NCBI GenBank assembly: GCA_037190665.1
Contig: JBBCJT010000227.1
Coordinates: 1 to 29,456, forward strand
DNA from: JBBCJT01 sp037190665
Lineage (GTDB): Bacteria; Pseudomonadota; Alphaproteobacteria; Acetobacterales; Acetobacteraceae
Length of the DNA stretch: 29,456 nucleotides
Direction of reading: 5' to 3'
Both the position numbers and the translations under genes were made by a program. Below the pieces are notes generated by a model. It had not been told where the DNA came from and made no database searches. It worked only from the letters and a program-made list of their open reading frames with translations. Positions within the stretch are counted from its first letter, which is position 1. Each line of letters begins with the position of its first letter. Positions 7,142-15,503 of the stretch are shown piece after piece.

Positions 7142-8173
7142 ATGGCCTTCCCCCTGTTCCGGCGTGCGGCGCAGATCGGCGCGCTTGCCTGCCTGCTCGC
7201 CGCCCCCGCCTTCGCGCAGGGCGAGCTCAACATCATCACCCAGCGGCCGAGTTCCGCCGACCAGCCGCCCTTCGCGAGCTTCGCGAGGCAGACCGGCATC
7301 AAGGTCAACATCCTGCCCAACCAGGGCAACGCCGCCATCGCCGCGCTGTCCGCCACGCCGCGCGGGCCGGGCGACGTCTTCCTGCCGACCGATGTCGCGG
7401 GCTTCGTCGGCTTCGAGCGGCTGATGGCACCCTACACCTCGCCCGCGACGGAGACGGTGCCCGCGCATCTGCGCCATCCGCAGGGGCTGTGGACGGGCGT
7501 GACCGCGCGCGCCCGCGTGCTGTACGTGGCAAAGGACCGCGCGGACGCGCCGCGGGGCTTCGCCGACCTCGCCGATCCCCGTTTCCGTGGCGAGGTCTGC
7601 GTGGGGCCGGCCAACGTGGCCTACAACCTGTCGATGATCGGCCGGATGGTCGCGCATCTGGGCGAGGCCGGGGCGCTGAGCTGGGCAAAGGGCGTGGTGG
7701 CGAACCTGTCGCTCAATTCGCGCCCGGTGTCGGATTCGCAGCAGATCGCCGCCGTCGCGGACGGGCGCTGCGGTGTCGCGATCGGCAACCACTACTACTA
7801 CCTGCGCATGAGCGGGGCGGACGCGCCGGCCGAGCAGCGCGCGGTCACCGGGAAGGTGCGGCTGGTTTGGCCGGATCAGGGACCCGAGGGGATCGGGGCG
7901 ATGATCAACGTCACCGCCGTCGCGCTGCTGCAGGGCGCGCCGAACCGCGACAATGCCGTGCGGTTCATCGAATACCTGCTGACGTCGCAGGGCCAGCAGG
8001 AAGTCTCGGGCGGCATCTTCTTCCCGACCGTGCCGGGCAGTGCCGTGCCGGCCGCCCCTGCCGCGCTCGGCGCGCCGCGCTGGGACAGCACGCCACTCGC
8101 CGCGGTCGGCGCCAACCGCGCGGCTGCGGAGCGTATCGGCAAGGAGTCGGGCTGGCCGCTGCTGCAGCGGTAG
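7142..8173 (+). CDS. Iron(III)-type ABC transporter substrate-binding protein (FbpA/FutA-like), orphan
   Basis: 343 aa. The ATG at 7142 has GGAGAG 5 bases upstream and gives a clean signal peptide ending ...APAFAQ; an upstream ATG at 7103 would add 13 residues with no ribosome site. The mature protein follows the family 1 iron-binding fold (TGIKVNIL at 51-58, GDVFLPTD at 77-84, FADLADPRFRGEVCVG at 140-155) and has a Tyr cluster HYYY at 217-220, where family members hold the metal. At the mature N-terminus the usual S-R-H-Y ligand segment reads TQRPSSAD, so one or two ligands are absent. No permease or ATPase gene is nearby. Iron is likely but another ligand is possible. Confidence 0.8.
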   Translation: MAFPLFRRAAQIGALACLLAAPAFAQGELNIITQRPSSADQPPFASFARQTGIKVNILPNQGNAAIAALSATPRGPGDVFLPTDVAGFVGFERLMAPYTSPATETVPAHLRHPQGLWTGVTARARVLYVAKDRADAPRGFADLADPRFRGEVCVGPANVAYNLSMIGRMVAHLGEAGALSWAKGVVANLSLNSRPVSDSQQIAAVADGRCGVAIGNHYYYLRMSGADAPAEQRAVTGKVRLVWPDQGPEGIGAMINVTAVALLQGAPNRDNAVRFIEYLLTSQGQQEVSGGIFFPTVPGSAVPAAPAALGAPRWDSTPLAAVGANRAAAERIGKESGWPLLQR

Positions 8174-8244
8174 GTTCGATAACGCTGTGTGCCGGGACGC
8201 CCCTGCCCCTCATTCTCTACGGAATGGATGGACGGGGAGCGTGA

Positions 8245-8294
8245 GATGATCCGGCGCATCATCCGGCCGAGGGCAAGATGCGTCACGCAAGGTC
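8245..8294. repeat. 50-bp dispersed repeat, copy 1
   Basis: Begins gatgatccggcgcatcatc (an imperfect palindrome) and ends cgcaaggtc. It aligns without gaps to 8465-8514 with about 80% identity by eye. Confidence 0.65.
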
Positions 8295-8319
8295 CCCTCT
8301 CCCGCCCGGCGGGAGAGGG
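8295..8319. repeat. CCCTCTCCCGCC hairpin, copy 1
   Basis: A 12-bp perfect stem (8295-8306 with 8308-8319), directly after repeat copy 1. The same core occurs at 8591-8614 and 22234-22257. It may act as a terminator but has no T-tract. Confidence 0.65.
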
Positions 8320-8464
8320 AGGGGCCCGCGCTTGCGTGGGAGGGTGAGGGCCCGCGCGGAGTCGAAACCTCGCGGTGGCGCTGGTGGATGCAACTTCACC
8401 CCGATCCGGGGGACAGCGCGTTTCTCCCTGCTCTCCAGCCTGCGGAAGGGCTGGCGAAGCGGCA

Positions 8465-8514
8465 GATGATCGGGCGCATCATCTGCGGGAAGGCAAGGCG
8501 CGTCCCGCAAGGTC
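8465..8514. repeat. 50-bp dispersed repeat, copy 2
   Basis: Partner of 8245-8294, same orientation, 220 bases away. It keeps the gatgat...atcatc palindrome and the cgcaaggtc end. Confidence 0.65.
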
Positions 8515-8590
8515 GAAGAGGGACAGGTGAGGAGACTTGCGCCGAGGAGAAGCCCCGGCGTGGTGCTGGTGCTCGCGACCCTCACCCCGG

Positions 8591-8614
8591 CCCTCTCCCG
8601 CAGGCGGGAGAGGG
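8591..8614. repeat. CCCTCTCCCGC hairpin, copy 2
   Basis: 11-bp perfect stem 8591-8601 with 8604-8614 and a two-base loop. Confidence 0.65.
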
Positions 8615-8732
8615 AGGAAGGTCGCGGCCGACTTCGCAAAACTCCCGCCTTGATCGGCAGCGCCGGCACGACGCAACGGCAATGGTGCAGCGGCATCAAC
8701 AGGACCGCCTGCACAAGACCCTGCCGGCTGCG

Positions 8733-9560
8733 CTACCGCCGCGGCAACACCATCACGGCAACGACAGCAGTGCCAACCAACGCGATCCCGCCGACAACCA
8801 GCCCGCCCAGCATCACCGCGAGCCGGTCAAACGGATCGAACACCGCCGCGCCCCACAGATAACTCGCCAGCGCCACAACGCCGCAGAGCACCGCAACCGC
8901 AAGACCGATCCCGATCGCCAGATACGGCCGGCGATACGCGATGCCCGGATCGGGCGGCGGGATCAGCGCGCGGAAATGATCGAACACGCGCTCGCCCTCC
9001 GCCCGCGCCGCCCGCGGCACGGGCACGCGCAGCATGCGCGGCACGATGCCGCCGAACCGCCCGGCCGGGTAGACGACGGCGAACTCCAGGCAGTCCGGCC
9101 CGTCCTTCATCGGATGCAGCGCCACGCCGCGCAGCGCCGGAATGCCGCGCGGGCGCAGCGCATGATAGGCGGATCCGACCAGCACCTGCCGCCGGCCCGC
9201 GATCACGTCCACGCCGCCCGCCGGCATCTTACGCGGTGCGGCGAGGATGTTGGCGAGCCCCGACGCCTCCGCCGACCGCGCGGCATCGAAGGCGCGGAAG
9301 CGGTCCCAGTCGTCGGCGCTCACATGCCAGCGCGCGATCACGTCCCGCCCCGCGTGCAGCCGTGCCGCGCCGATCGTCGCGAGCAACGCACGCAGGGCGA
9401 GCAAGGCGGCCGCCCACATCAGCACCCAGACCGGGAAGCCGATGGCGAGCGTGAGCACGGGTCCCAGGTCGATCCGCCCGCCGAACACCGCGGCCTGCAC
9501 CGCCAGCGCACCCAGGCCGAGCACGGTCCACAGCAGCGCTTTCCCCGCCGGCTGCCTCAC
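8733..9560 (-). CDS. Membrane protein of unknown family, paralogue of the gene upstream
   Basis: 275 aa from a GTG at 9560 that overlaps the upstream stop by 4 bases (GTGA). Two hydrophobic segments lie at the N-terminus (about residues 8-26 and 33-55) and two near the C-terminus (about 203-225 and 237-270). Between them is a soluble domain with GRDVIARWHVSADDWDRFRA, a GRRQVLVGSAYH strand, CLEF and LRVPVPRAARAEGERV. This central domain is clearly shared with the upstream gene, so the pair arose by duplication. I do not recognise the family; no catalytic motif is evident. The paired membrane anchors suggest a soluble domain held at one face of the inner membrane. Confidence 0.7.
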   Translation of the reverse strand: MRQPAGKALLWTVLGLGALAVQAAVFGGRIDLGPVLTLAIGFPVWVLMWAAALLALRALLATIGAARLHAGRDVIARWHVSADDWDRFRAFDAARSAEASGLANILAAPRKMPAGGVDVIAGRRQVLVGSAYHALRPRGIPALRGVALHPMKDGPDCLEFAVVYPAGRFGGIVPRMLRVPVPRAARAEGERVFDHFRALIPPPDPGIAYRRPYLAIGIGLAVAVLCGVVALASYLWGAAVFDPFDRLAVMLGGLVVGGIALVGTAVVAVMVLPRR

Positions 9561-10390
9561 CGCTTCCGCCAGGGCTGCACCACCAGCGCGACGACGATCG
9601 TGACGATCGCCGCCCCGATCGCGCTCGCGATCCCGGTGACCATCAGGATAGGGGGCAGTTCGCCCCTGCTCCCCGCCTTGTCCATCACGTAGCCGACGCC
9701 GGCCACGGCCAGCGCCAGCGCGCCCACGCCGAGGCCGCCGAGCAGGACGGCCTTCGGATGACGCTCGGCGATGCTCGGGCGCGGGGGCGGAATGAGGTCG
9801 CGGAAATGCGTGTACACGCGCAGCCCCTCGCCTCGCGCCATGGGGGGCACCGGCACGCGCAGCGTGGTGAACACCGTTCCGCCGTACCGGCTCCGGGGGT
9901 AGGCGAGGCGGAATTCCAGGCATTCCGGCCCGCCCGGCGGCGCGAACCAGCCCACGGCGCGCATTTCCGGCAGCCCGCCCCGGCGCAGCACATGATAGGA
10001 CCCGTCCACCATGAGCTGCCGCCGCCCGACGATCACCTCCACGCCGGAGACCGGGGTGCGCCGGCGGACCCACAGATCGTTCCCGAGTTGCGGGTCCTGC
10101 GCCGACCGCGCGCTGTCCACGGCGCGGAACCGGTCCCACTCGGCCGCGCCGACATGCCAGCGCGCGATCACGTCGCGCCCGGCCCGCAGCCGCGCCTCGC
10201 CGACCGCGGCGAACAGCGCCATGACGAGGAACACGGAGGGAAACGCGACCAGGGTGATGCCCGCGATCATGGCCAGGATGGCGGTGACCTCGCCCCCGGG
10301 GAGCATCTTCAGCACGGAGGCCCAGATCAGCGCCCCGCCCACGACGAGGCAGAGCAGGTACAGCACGATCTTGCGGAGCGGATTGCGCAT
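9557..10390 (-). CDS. Membrane protein of unknown family, first of a tandem pair
   Basis: 277 aa from an ATG at 10390. The topology matches its neighbour: two N-terminal membrane segments (about residues 7-25 and 34-60), a soluble middle and two C-terminal segments. The soluble part has GRDVIARWHVGAAEWDRFRA, GVEVIVGRRQLMVDGSYH, GPECLEFRLAYP and LRVPVPPMARGEGLRVYTHF, nearly all conserved in the downstream copy. Function unknown. The conserved WDRFRA-D-ARSA segment and the GRRQ strand are the best handles for a profile search. It is divergent from the gamma-glutamyltransferase gene at 10500. Confidence 0.72.
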   Translation of the reverse strand: MRNPLRKIVLYLLCLVVGGALIWASVLKMLPGGEVTAILAMIAGITLVAFPSVFLVMALFAAVGEARLRAGRDVIARWHVGAAEWDRFRAVDSARSAQDPQLGNDLWVRRRTPVSGVEVIVGRRQLMVDGSYHVLRRGGLPEMRAVGWFAPPGGPECLEFRLAYPRSRYGGTVFTTLRVPVPPMARGEGLRVYTHFRDLIPPPRPSIAERHPKAVLLGGLGVGALALAVAGVGYVMDKAGSRGELPPILMVTGIASAIGAAIVTIVVALVVQPWRKR

Positions 10391-10499
10391 CGCGATTTCC
10401 CGGCCAGCGTAACGATCATGGCACGATCGCCGGCCGGGGGCTTGCCCGCCGGGCGCCCGGCGCCTCAAGTGGCGCGAAACTGCCAGCGAGCGACCAGCC

Positions 10500-12098
10500 A
10501 TGCGCGACTTCCACCTGCCCGGACGCAGCCCCGTCTATGCCGCCAACGGAATGGCGGCGACCTCCATGCCGGCGGCGACGCTGACGGCGCTGGACGTGCT
10601 GCGCGGCGGGGGCAACGCGCTCGACGCGGCGGTGGCGGCCTGCGCGGTGCTGGGCGTGATCGAGCCGCAATCGACCGGCATCGGCGGCGACTGCTTCTGC
10701 CTCTACGCGCCCAAGGGCGCCTCGCGGCCGATCGCCATCAACGGGTCGGGCCGGGCGGCGGCCTATGCGTCGATGGACTGGTTCGAGGCGAACGGCGTCA
10801 AGGCGCTGGAGAACACCTCCCCGCACACGGTGACGGTGCCCGGCGCGGTCGGCGCGTGGGAGACGCTGCTCGCCGCGCACGGCCGCAAGGGGCTGGACGA
10901 GCTGCTGCAGCCCGCCATCCGCTTCGCCGAGGACGGCCACCCCGTCCATTCCAAGGTCGCGAGCGACTGGGCCGGATCGGTGGACAAGCTGCGCAAGGGC
11001 GGTGCGGACCTGTTCCTGCCCGGCGGCAAGGCGCCGAAGGTGGGCGACGTCTTCCGCCAGCCCCAGCTCGCCGCCACGCTGCGCACCATCGCAAGCAAGG
11101 GCGCGCGCGGCTTCTACGAGGGCGAGGTCGCGCGCGACATGATCGCCACGCTGAACGCGCGCGGGGCCAAGCACACCGAGGCCGATTTCGCGCGCGGGCG
11201 GGAAGCCGCCGTGTTCGTCGATCCGATCAGCACCGGCTGGCGCGGGCACGAGGTGTTCCAGTGCCCGCCGAACGGGTCGGGCATCGTGGTGCTGATGCTG
11301 CTCGGCATCCTCGGCGGGTTCGACACGCCTGCCGGCGGCGCGGGGTCGCTGACGCGCTGGCAGCGGCATATCGAGGCGGCGCGCCTGTGCTACCGCGACC
11401 GCAACGCCTTCCTCGCCGATCCGTGGCAGAGCGAGGTGCCGGTCAAGCACTTGACCTCGCCCGAGTACCTCTCGGCACTGCGCGAGCTGATCCGCGACGA
11501 CCGCGCGATGGCGGACCTGCCGCGCGCGGGTGAGGCCGCGCTGCCCGCGCATGCCGACACGATCTACCTCACCGTCGTCGATCGCGACGGCAACGCGTGC
11601 AGCTTCATCAACTCGCTGTTCCAGGGCTTCGGCTCCGGCATCCTCGCGCAAGGCTCGGGCGTGATGCTGCAGAACCGCGGCTTCGGCTTCCGGCTGGAAC
11701 GCGGGCACCCGAACTGCATCGCGCCCGACAAGCGGCCGATGCACACGATCATCCCCGGCATGGTGATGAAGGACGGCCGCTGCGTGATGCCCTATGGCGT
11801 GATGGGCGGCCACTTCCAGCCGATGGGCCACACGCTGTTCCTGTCCAACATGCTGGAGTTCGGCATGGACATCCAGGAGGCGATCGATTTCCCCCGCCTG
11901 CTGCCCTATGGCGGCAAGGTCGAGGTGGAGCACGGCATCCCGGCCGAGATCGTCTCCGGCCTGACGAAGCTGGGGCATGATTGCGTGACGGTGGACAAGC
12001 CGCATGGCGGCGGCCAGGCGATCTTCATCGACCATGAGCGCGGCGTGCTGGCGGCGGGGTCGGACCCGCGCAAGGACGGCTGCGCGATGGGCTACTGA
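10500..12098 (+). CDS. Gamma-glutamyltransferase family protein (Ntn hydrolase)
   Basis: 532 aa. The family cleaves or transfers gamma-glutamyl groups (for example from glutathione) after autoprocessing before a catalytic Thr. Here the candidate Thr is T354 (ADTIYLTVVDRDGNACSF), followed by the small-subunit motifs GSGI, GVMLQNRG, KRPMHTIIPG and GGHFQP. The large subunit shows GGNALDAAVAA and STGIGGDCF. Canonical enzymes have Thr-Thr-His at the processing site; here it is Thr-Ile-Tyr, so substrate use may differ. No signal peptide is apparent, suggesting a cytoplasmic enzyme. It converges with a peptide-binding protein gene in an operon with a second family member. Confidence 0.85.
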   Translation: MRDFHLPGRSPVYAANGMAATSMPAATLTALDVLRGGGNALDAAVAACAVLGVIEPQSTGIGGDCFCLYAPKGASRPIAINGSGRAAAYASMDWFEANGVKALENTSPHTVTVPGAVGAWETLLAAHGRKGLDELLQPAIRFAEDGHPVHSKVASDWAGSVDKLRKGGADLFLPGGKAPKVGDVFRQPQLAATLRTIASKGARGFYEGEVARDMIATLNARGAKHTEADFARGREAAVFVDPISTGWRGHEVFQCPPNGSGIVVLMLLGILGGFDTPAGGAGSLTRWQRHIEAARLCYRDRNAFLADPWQSEVPVKHLTSPEYLSALRELIRDDRAMADLPRAGEAALPAHADTIYLTVVDRDGNACSFINSLFQGFGSGILAQGSGVMLQNRGFGFRLERGHPNCIAPDKRPMHTIIPGMVMKDGRCVMPYGVMGGHFQPMGHTLFLSNMLEFGMDIQEAIDFPRLLPYGGKVEVEHGIPAEIVSGLTKLGHDCVTVDKPHGGGQAIFIDHERGVLAAGSDPRKDGCAMGY

Positions 12099-12107
12099 CC
12101 GGACGCG

Positions 12108-12142
12108 GCGGGCGGGTGCGCGAAGACGCCCCGCCCGCCCGC
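12108..12142. terminator. Bidirectional hairpin between convergent genes
   Basis: 9-bp stem GCGGGCGGG (12108-12116) with CCCGCCCGC (12134-12142), in the 49 bases between the convergent transferase and binding-protein stops. There is no T-tract on either side. Confidence 0.5.
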
Positions 12143-12147
12143 GCCGC

Positions 12148-13719
12148 TCAGTCCGCCGGACGCGCCAGCCAGGCGCGGGTCTGCTCATCCGCCCGCGCGG
12201 TGTAGGCGACGCCGCGGCGGGTGGCCCAGATGTTCTTCTGCACATGCAGCGGGATCAGCGCCGCATCGCTCATCGCCGCGCGCACGGCCTGACGCAGCAG
12301 GTCCTCCCGCTTCGCATCGTCCGGTTCCGACACCGCGCGCTGGATCAGCGCGTCGGTCGCCGGGTTGCTGTAGTGGCTGTAGTTCAACGTGCCGAGCCCC
12401 TTCTCCGGCGCGCGGGTAGCGACCACGATCCGCAGCGCGAGTGAGGCATCGCCGCTCGCATTGCCCACGCCGCCCAGCGCGGCCGAATACGCACCGGAGT
12501 TCACGCGGCCCGAGAACACGTTCCACGGCTGCGGCTCCACGTTCGTGCGCACGCCGATGCGTTCCCACATCTGGCCGATCGCCTGCATCACCTGCGCGCC
12601 GTTCAGATAGCGGTCGGACGGGCCGTTCAGCGTGATGCGCAGGCCGTTCGGATAGCCGGCCTCCGTCAGCAGCGCCTTCGCCCGTGCCGGATCGAAGGCC
12701 GTGACCGGGATGCCCGGATCGAAGCTGACGCCGCCGGGCGGCATGAACTGGCCGGTGGGAATGGCCGCGCCCTGAAGGATGCGCTCCACGATGGCCGGGC
12801 GGTTGATCGCGATGGACAGCGCCTGCCGCACGCGCACGTCACGCAGCGGGTTGGTCGTCAGTGCCTCCCCGTTCGGGCCGGTGACGGCGGGCGTGCTGTC
12901 GGCGTTGCGCTGGTCCAGCCACAGATAGATCAGCCGCAGGCTGACGGCTTCGGCAATCTGCACGTCCGGCGTGGCGCGCAGCTTCTCCAGATCGCCCGCC
13001 GGGACGGCATCGGCGAGCTGCACGTCGCCCGCCAGCAGCGCCGCCATGCGCGCGCCGGCGTTGGAGATGGTGCGGTAGCTGACCCGCTCCCAGGCCGGGG
13101 CCGTGCCCCAGTAGGTGTCGTTGCGGGCGAATTCCGTGACCGTGCCGGGCGCGTAGGAGACGAGGCGGAACGGGCCGGTGCCGATGGTCGCCTTGCCGCT
13201 GTTGAACGCATCCGGCGCGGAATCGCCCACCACCGCGCGGCTGACGATCTTCACCTGCGCCATGTTGCCCGGCGTCAGCGGCTCGATGACGCTGGTGACG
13301 AGCTCGATGGTGCGCGGATCGACCACGCGCACCTCCGCGATGCTGCGCGTGTAGGTGGAGAACTGCGACTGCGCGTTCGGCACGTTGCGCGTGCGCGCGA
13401 GGCTGAACACGACGTCATCGGCCGTCAGCGCGCTGCCGTCATGGAAGCGCACGCCCTCGCGCAGGCGGAAGCGCCATGTCGTGTCGTTCACCCGCTCCCA
13501 CGATTCCGCGAGCGACGGGATCACGCGCGACTTCTCGTCCAGATCGGTCAGGCCGTCGAAGATATGGGACGCGAGCCCCTTGTTCGGCGCCGCATCCTGG
13601 AAATGCGGATCGAGGCTCGTGACCGGCGCCGCGACGCCGACGGCGAGACGCGGCCCCTCCTGCGCGAATGCCGCGGCACTCAGCAGGATCGAACAGGCCA
13701 GAAGATGAAAACGGAACAT
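12148..13719 (-). CDS. ABC transporter substrate-binding protein, family 5 (peptide/opine type)
   Basis: 523 aa with a signal peptide (MFRFHLLACSILLSAAAFAQ). It follows the DppA/OppA/GsiB fold: SLDPHFQDAAPN near the start, a segment with LAESWE and FRLREGVRFHDGSALTADDVVFS at about residues 65-105, GTGPFRLVSY in the middle, and VRQALSIAINRPAIV with ILQGAAIPTGQF later. Such proteins deliver di/oligopeptides, glutathione or nickel to an inner-membrane ABC permease. No permease or ATPase is in the window. The gene is last in a minus-strand operon behind a gamma-glutamyltransferase (25-base gap, G-rich ribosome site), which suggests a gamma-glutamyl peptide ligand; that is inference. Confidence 0.87.
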   Translation of the reverse strand: MFRFHLLACSILLSAAAFAQEGPRLAVGVAAPVTSLDPHFQDAAPNKGLASHIFDGLTDLDEKSRVIPSLAESWERVNDTTWRFRLREGVRFHDGSALTADDVVFSLARTRNVPNAQSQFSTYTRSIAEVRVVDPRTIELVTSVIEPLTPGNMAQVKIVSRAVVGDSAPDAFNSGKATIGTGPFRLVSYAPGTVTEFARNDTYWGTAPAWERVSYRTISNAGARMAALLAGDVQLADAVPAGDLEKLRATPDVQIAEAVSLRLIYLWLDQRNADSTPAVTGPNGEALTTNPLRDVRVRQALSIAINRPAIVERILQGAAIPTGQFMPPGGVSFDPGIPVTAFDPARAKALLTEAGYPNGLRITLNGPSDRYLNGAQVMQAIGQMWERIGVRTNVEPQPWNVFSGRVNSGAYSAALGGVGNASGDASLALRIVVATRAPEKGLGTLNYSHYSNPATDALIQRAVSEPDDAKREDLLRQAVRAAMSDAALIPLHVQKNIWATRRGVAYTARADEQTRAWLARPAD

Positions 13720-13744
13720 GCCTACCCCCCGGTATGAAGCATCG

Positions 13745-15445
13745 TCACCAGCCGATGGCGCGCGCCGCGCGGCGCGGATCGGCACCTCCGAACAGCGTTC
13801 CGCTGCCGAGATCGGCGCGGATCGCGCACACGCCGGCGACATTCGTGGACACCGCCGGCCGCCAGTGGATCACGTGCCCCTTCGCCGCCAGCGCCGCGCC
13901 GACCTCCGCGCCGATGGACGCTTCCAGGTCCAGCCGGCCCGGCTCATGCGCGTGCGGCTCGAAGCTGTGCGGGAAGGAATGCGAGACGAAGCGCGGCGCC
14001 TCGACCGCCTGCTGCATCGGCATGCCGAAGATCACGTGGTTGAGGAACACCTGCATCATCGCCTGCGGCTGCAGATCGCCGCCCGGCCCGCCGAACGGCA
14101 TCACGAAGCGGCCGCCGCTTATGGCAATGGAAGGATTGGGCGTCAGCCGCGGCCGCTTGCCCGGCTGCACGCAGGACGGGTGCGCCGGATCGGCCCAGGA
14201 TTGCGACCCGCGCGAGGACGGGCAGAAGCCCAGCCCCGGCACGACCGGGCTTTCATACGACGTGTCGGACGGCGTCGCGGACACCGCGTTGCCCCATCTG
14301 TCCACGACGCAGACATAGGACGTATCGCCGTCCGGTTCCGGGATCGCCGCGACGCTGCCGGGTTCCGGCATGTCGGGGCTGGCCCGGCTCGGGTCGATCA
14401 GGCGGCGGCGCTCGGCGGCGTAGGCGTCCGACAGCAGCTTCGCGAGCGGCACGTCGATGAAGCGCGGATCGCCGAAGTAGCGGTGGCGGTCGGCGAAGCA
14501 CAGCTTGATGATCTCCGCCAGCGCGTGGACATAGGCGGTGCTGTTGTGCCCCATGCCGCGCAGGTCGAGCCCGCCGGCCAGCTTCAGCATCTGCAGCAGC
14601 GACGGCCCCTGGCACCACGCGCCGCAACTGTAGACGCGCGTGCCCTCGATCTCGATGCTGACCGGCGTTTCGACCTCGGAGCGGTAGTCGGCAAGGTCCT
14701 CGGCCGCGAGCCAGCCGCCATTCTCGCGATGGAAGCGCACCATCGCCTGCGCGATATCGCCGCGATAGAAAGCCCCATGCGCGGCCACGTTGCCGCCGCG
14801 CCGGCTCTCGTCGGCCATGTGCGCGAGCACGCCCGCCAGATCGGACTGCACGAACAGCTCGCCCTCCACGGGCGGGCGGTCGTCCGGCAGGAAGATCGCC
14901 GCATTCTGCGGCCACATCCGGTACTGGTTCGCGAACTGCGCGAGGAACTGCGCCATCAGCGCATGCACGGTGAAGCCTTCGCGCGCGTAGCGCAGCGCCG
15001 GCTGCACCACCTCGTGAAACGGCATCGTGCCGAAGCGGTCGAGCGCGGTGATCCACGCATCCGGCGCGGCCGGGACGACCGTGCGCAGGATGCCCAGCGG
15101 CAGCCTGCCGCCATGCTCGCGGATGAACACCTCCGGCCGCGTCGCCTTCGGCCAGGGTCCGAGCCCGGCGATGCTGACGACCTGATTGCGTTCGCGCAGG
15201 TAGATCAGCATCGGCGCGACGCCGGAAACCTGCACCTGATCCGCATGCAGCACGCCCAGCGATATGCCGGCCGCCACCGCCGCATCCACCGCGTTGCCAC
15301 CCGCTTCCAGCATCGCGGCTCCGGCCTCCGCTGCCAGCCAGTGGCCCGCGGAGACCATCCAGCGGCGGCCGGTGATCATGGGCTGCATCGGCATCGCGAC
15401 GCCGGTCGTCACCGGCGCGGCCGTGGCGGAGGAAAGCATCTGCAT
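13745..15445 (-). CDS. Gamma-glutamyltransferase family protein, second copy
   Basis: 566 aa. The large subunit shows AAMLEAGGNAVDAAVAAG, and the processing site is GDTSYVCVVDRWGNAVS with candidate catalytic Thr at T375. The small subunit has GKRPRLTPNPSI and FGGPGGDLQPQAM. It is only distantly similar to the 10500-12098 copy, so this is not a recent duplication. The usual Thr-Thr-His is Thr-Ser-Tyr here. No signal peptide is seen at the ATG at 15445. It sits between an HD-domain gene and a peptide-binding protein gene with short gaps (58 and 25 bases), consistent with one transcript for uptake and hydrolysis of gamma-glutamyl compounds. Confidence 0.85.
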   Translation of the reverse strand: MQMLSSATAAPVTTGVAMPMQPMITGRRWMVSAGHWLAAEAGAAMLEAGGNAVDAAVAAGISLGVLHADQVQVSGVAPMLIYLRERNQVVSIAGLGPWPKATRPEVFIREHGGRLPLGILRTVVPAAPDAWITALDRFGTMPFHEVVQPALRYAREGFTVHALMAQFLAQFANQYRMWPQNAAIFLPDDRPPVEGELFVQSDLAGVLAHMADESRRGGNVAAHGAFYRGDIAQAMVRFHRENGGWLAAEDLADYRSEVETPVSIEIEGTRVYSCGAWCQGPSLLQMLKLAGGLDLRGMGHNSTAYVHALAEIIKLCFADRHRYFGDPRFIDVPLAKLLSDAYAAERRRLIDPSRASPDMPEPGSVAAIPEPDGDTSYVCVVDRWGNAVSATPSDTSYESPVVPGLGFCPSSRGSQSWADPAHPSCVQPGKRPRLTPNPSIAISGGRFVMPFGGPGGDLQPQAMMQVFLNHVIFGMPMQQAVEAPRFVSHSFPHSFEPHAHEPGRLDLEASIGAEVGAALAAKGHVIHWRPAVSTNVAGVCAIRADLGSGTLFGGADPRRAARAIGW

Positions 15446-15503
15446 GCCCCAGACAGCTTGCCGATGGGCCGGCCTGTCAACTCCGTGGCGTATTCGTTCC
15501 GCG

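Larger units (their letters stand above)
8174..8732. other. Gene-free, repeat-rich gap
   Basis: 559 bases between the binding-protein gene and the convergent membrane-protein pair. Open frames here are low-complexity and antisense to repeats. The stretch contains two diverged copies of a roughly 50-bp repeat and two copies of a CCCTCTCCCGC hairpin, listed separately. Confidence 0.7.

Noticed and set aside
5363..7792. 809-codon minus-strand frame running from gpt upstream through the SDR and binding-protein genes
   Set aside because: Only its last 160 codons (gpt) are real; the rest is antisense to two recognisable genes.
8388..9692. 434-codon plus-strand frame over the repeat gap and the first membrane gene
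   Set aside because: His/Arg/Gln-rich shadow; the minus strand encodes the conserved paralogous membrane proteins.
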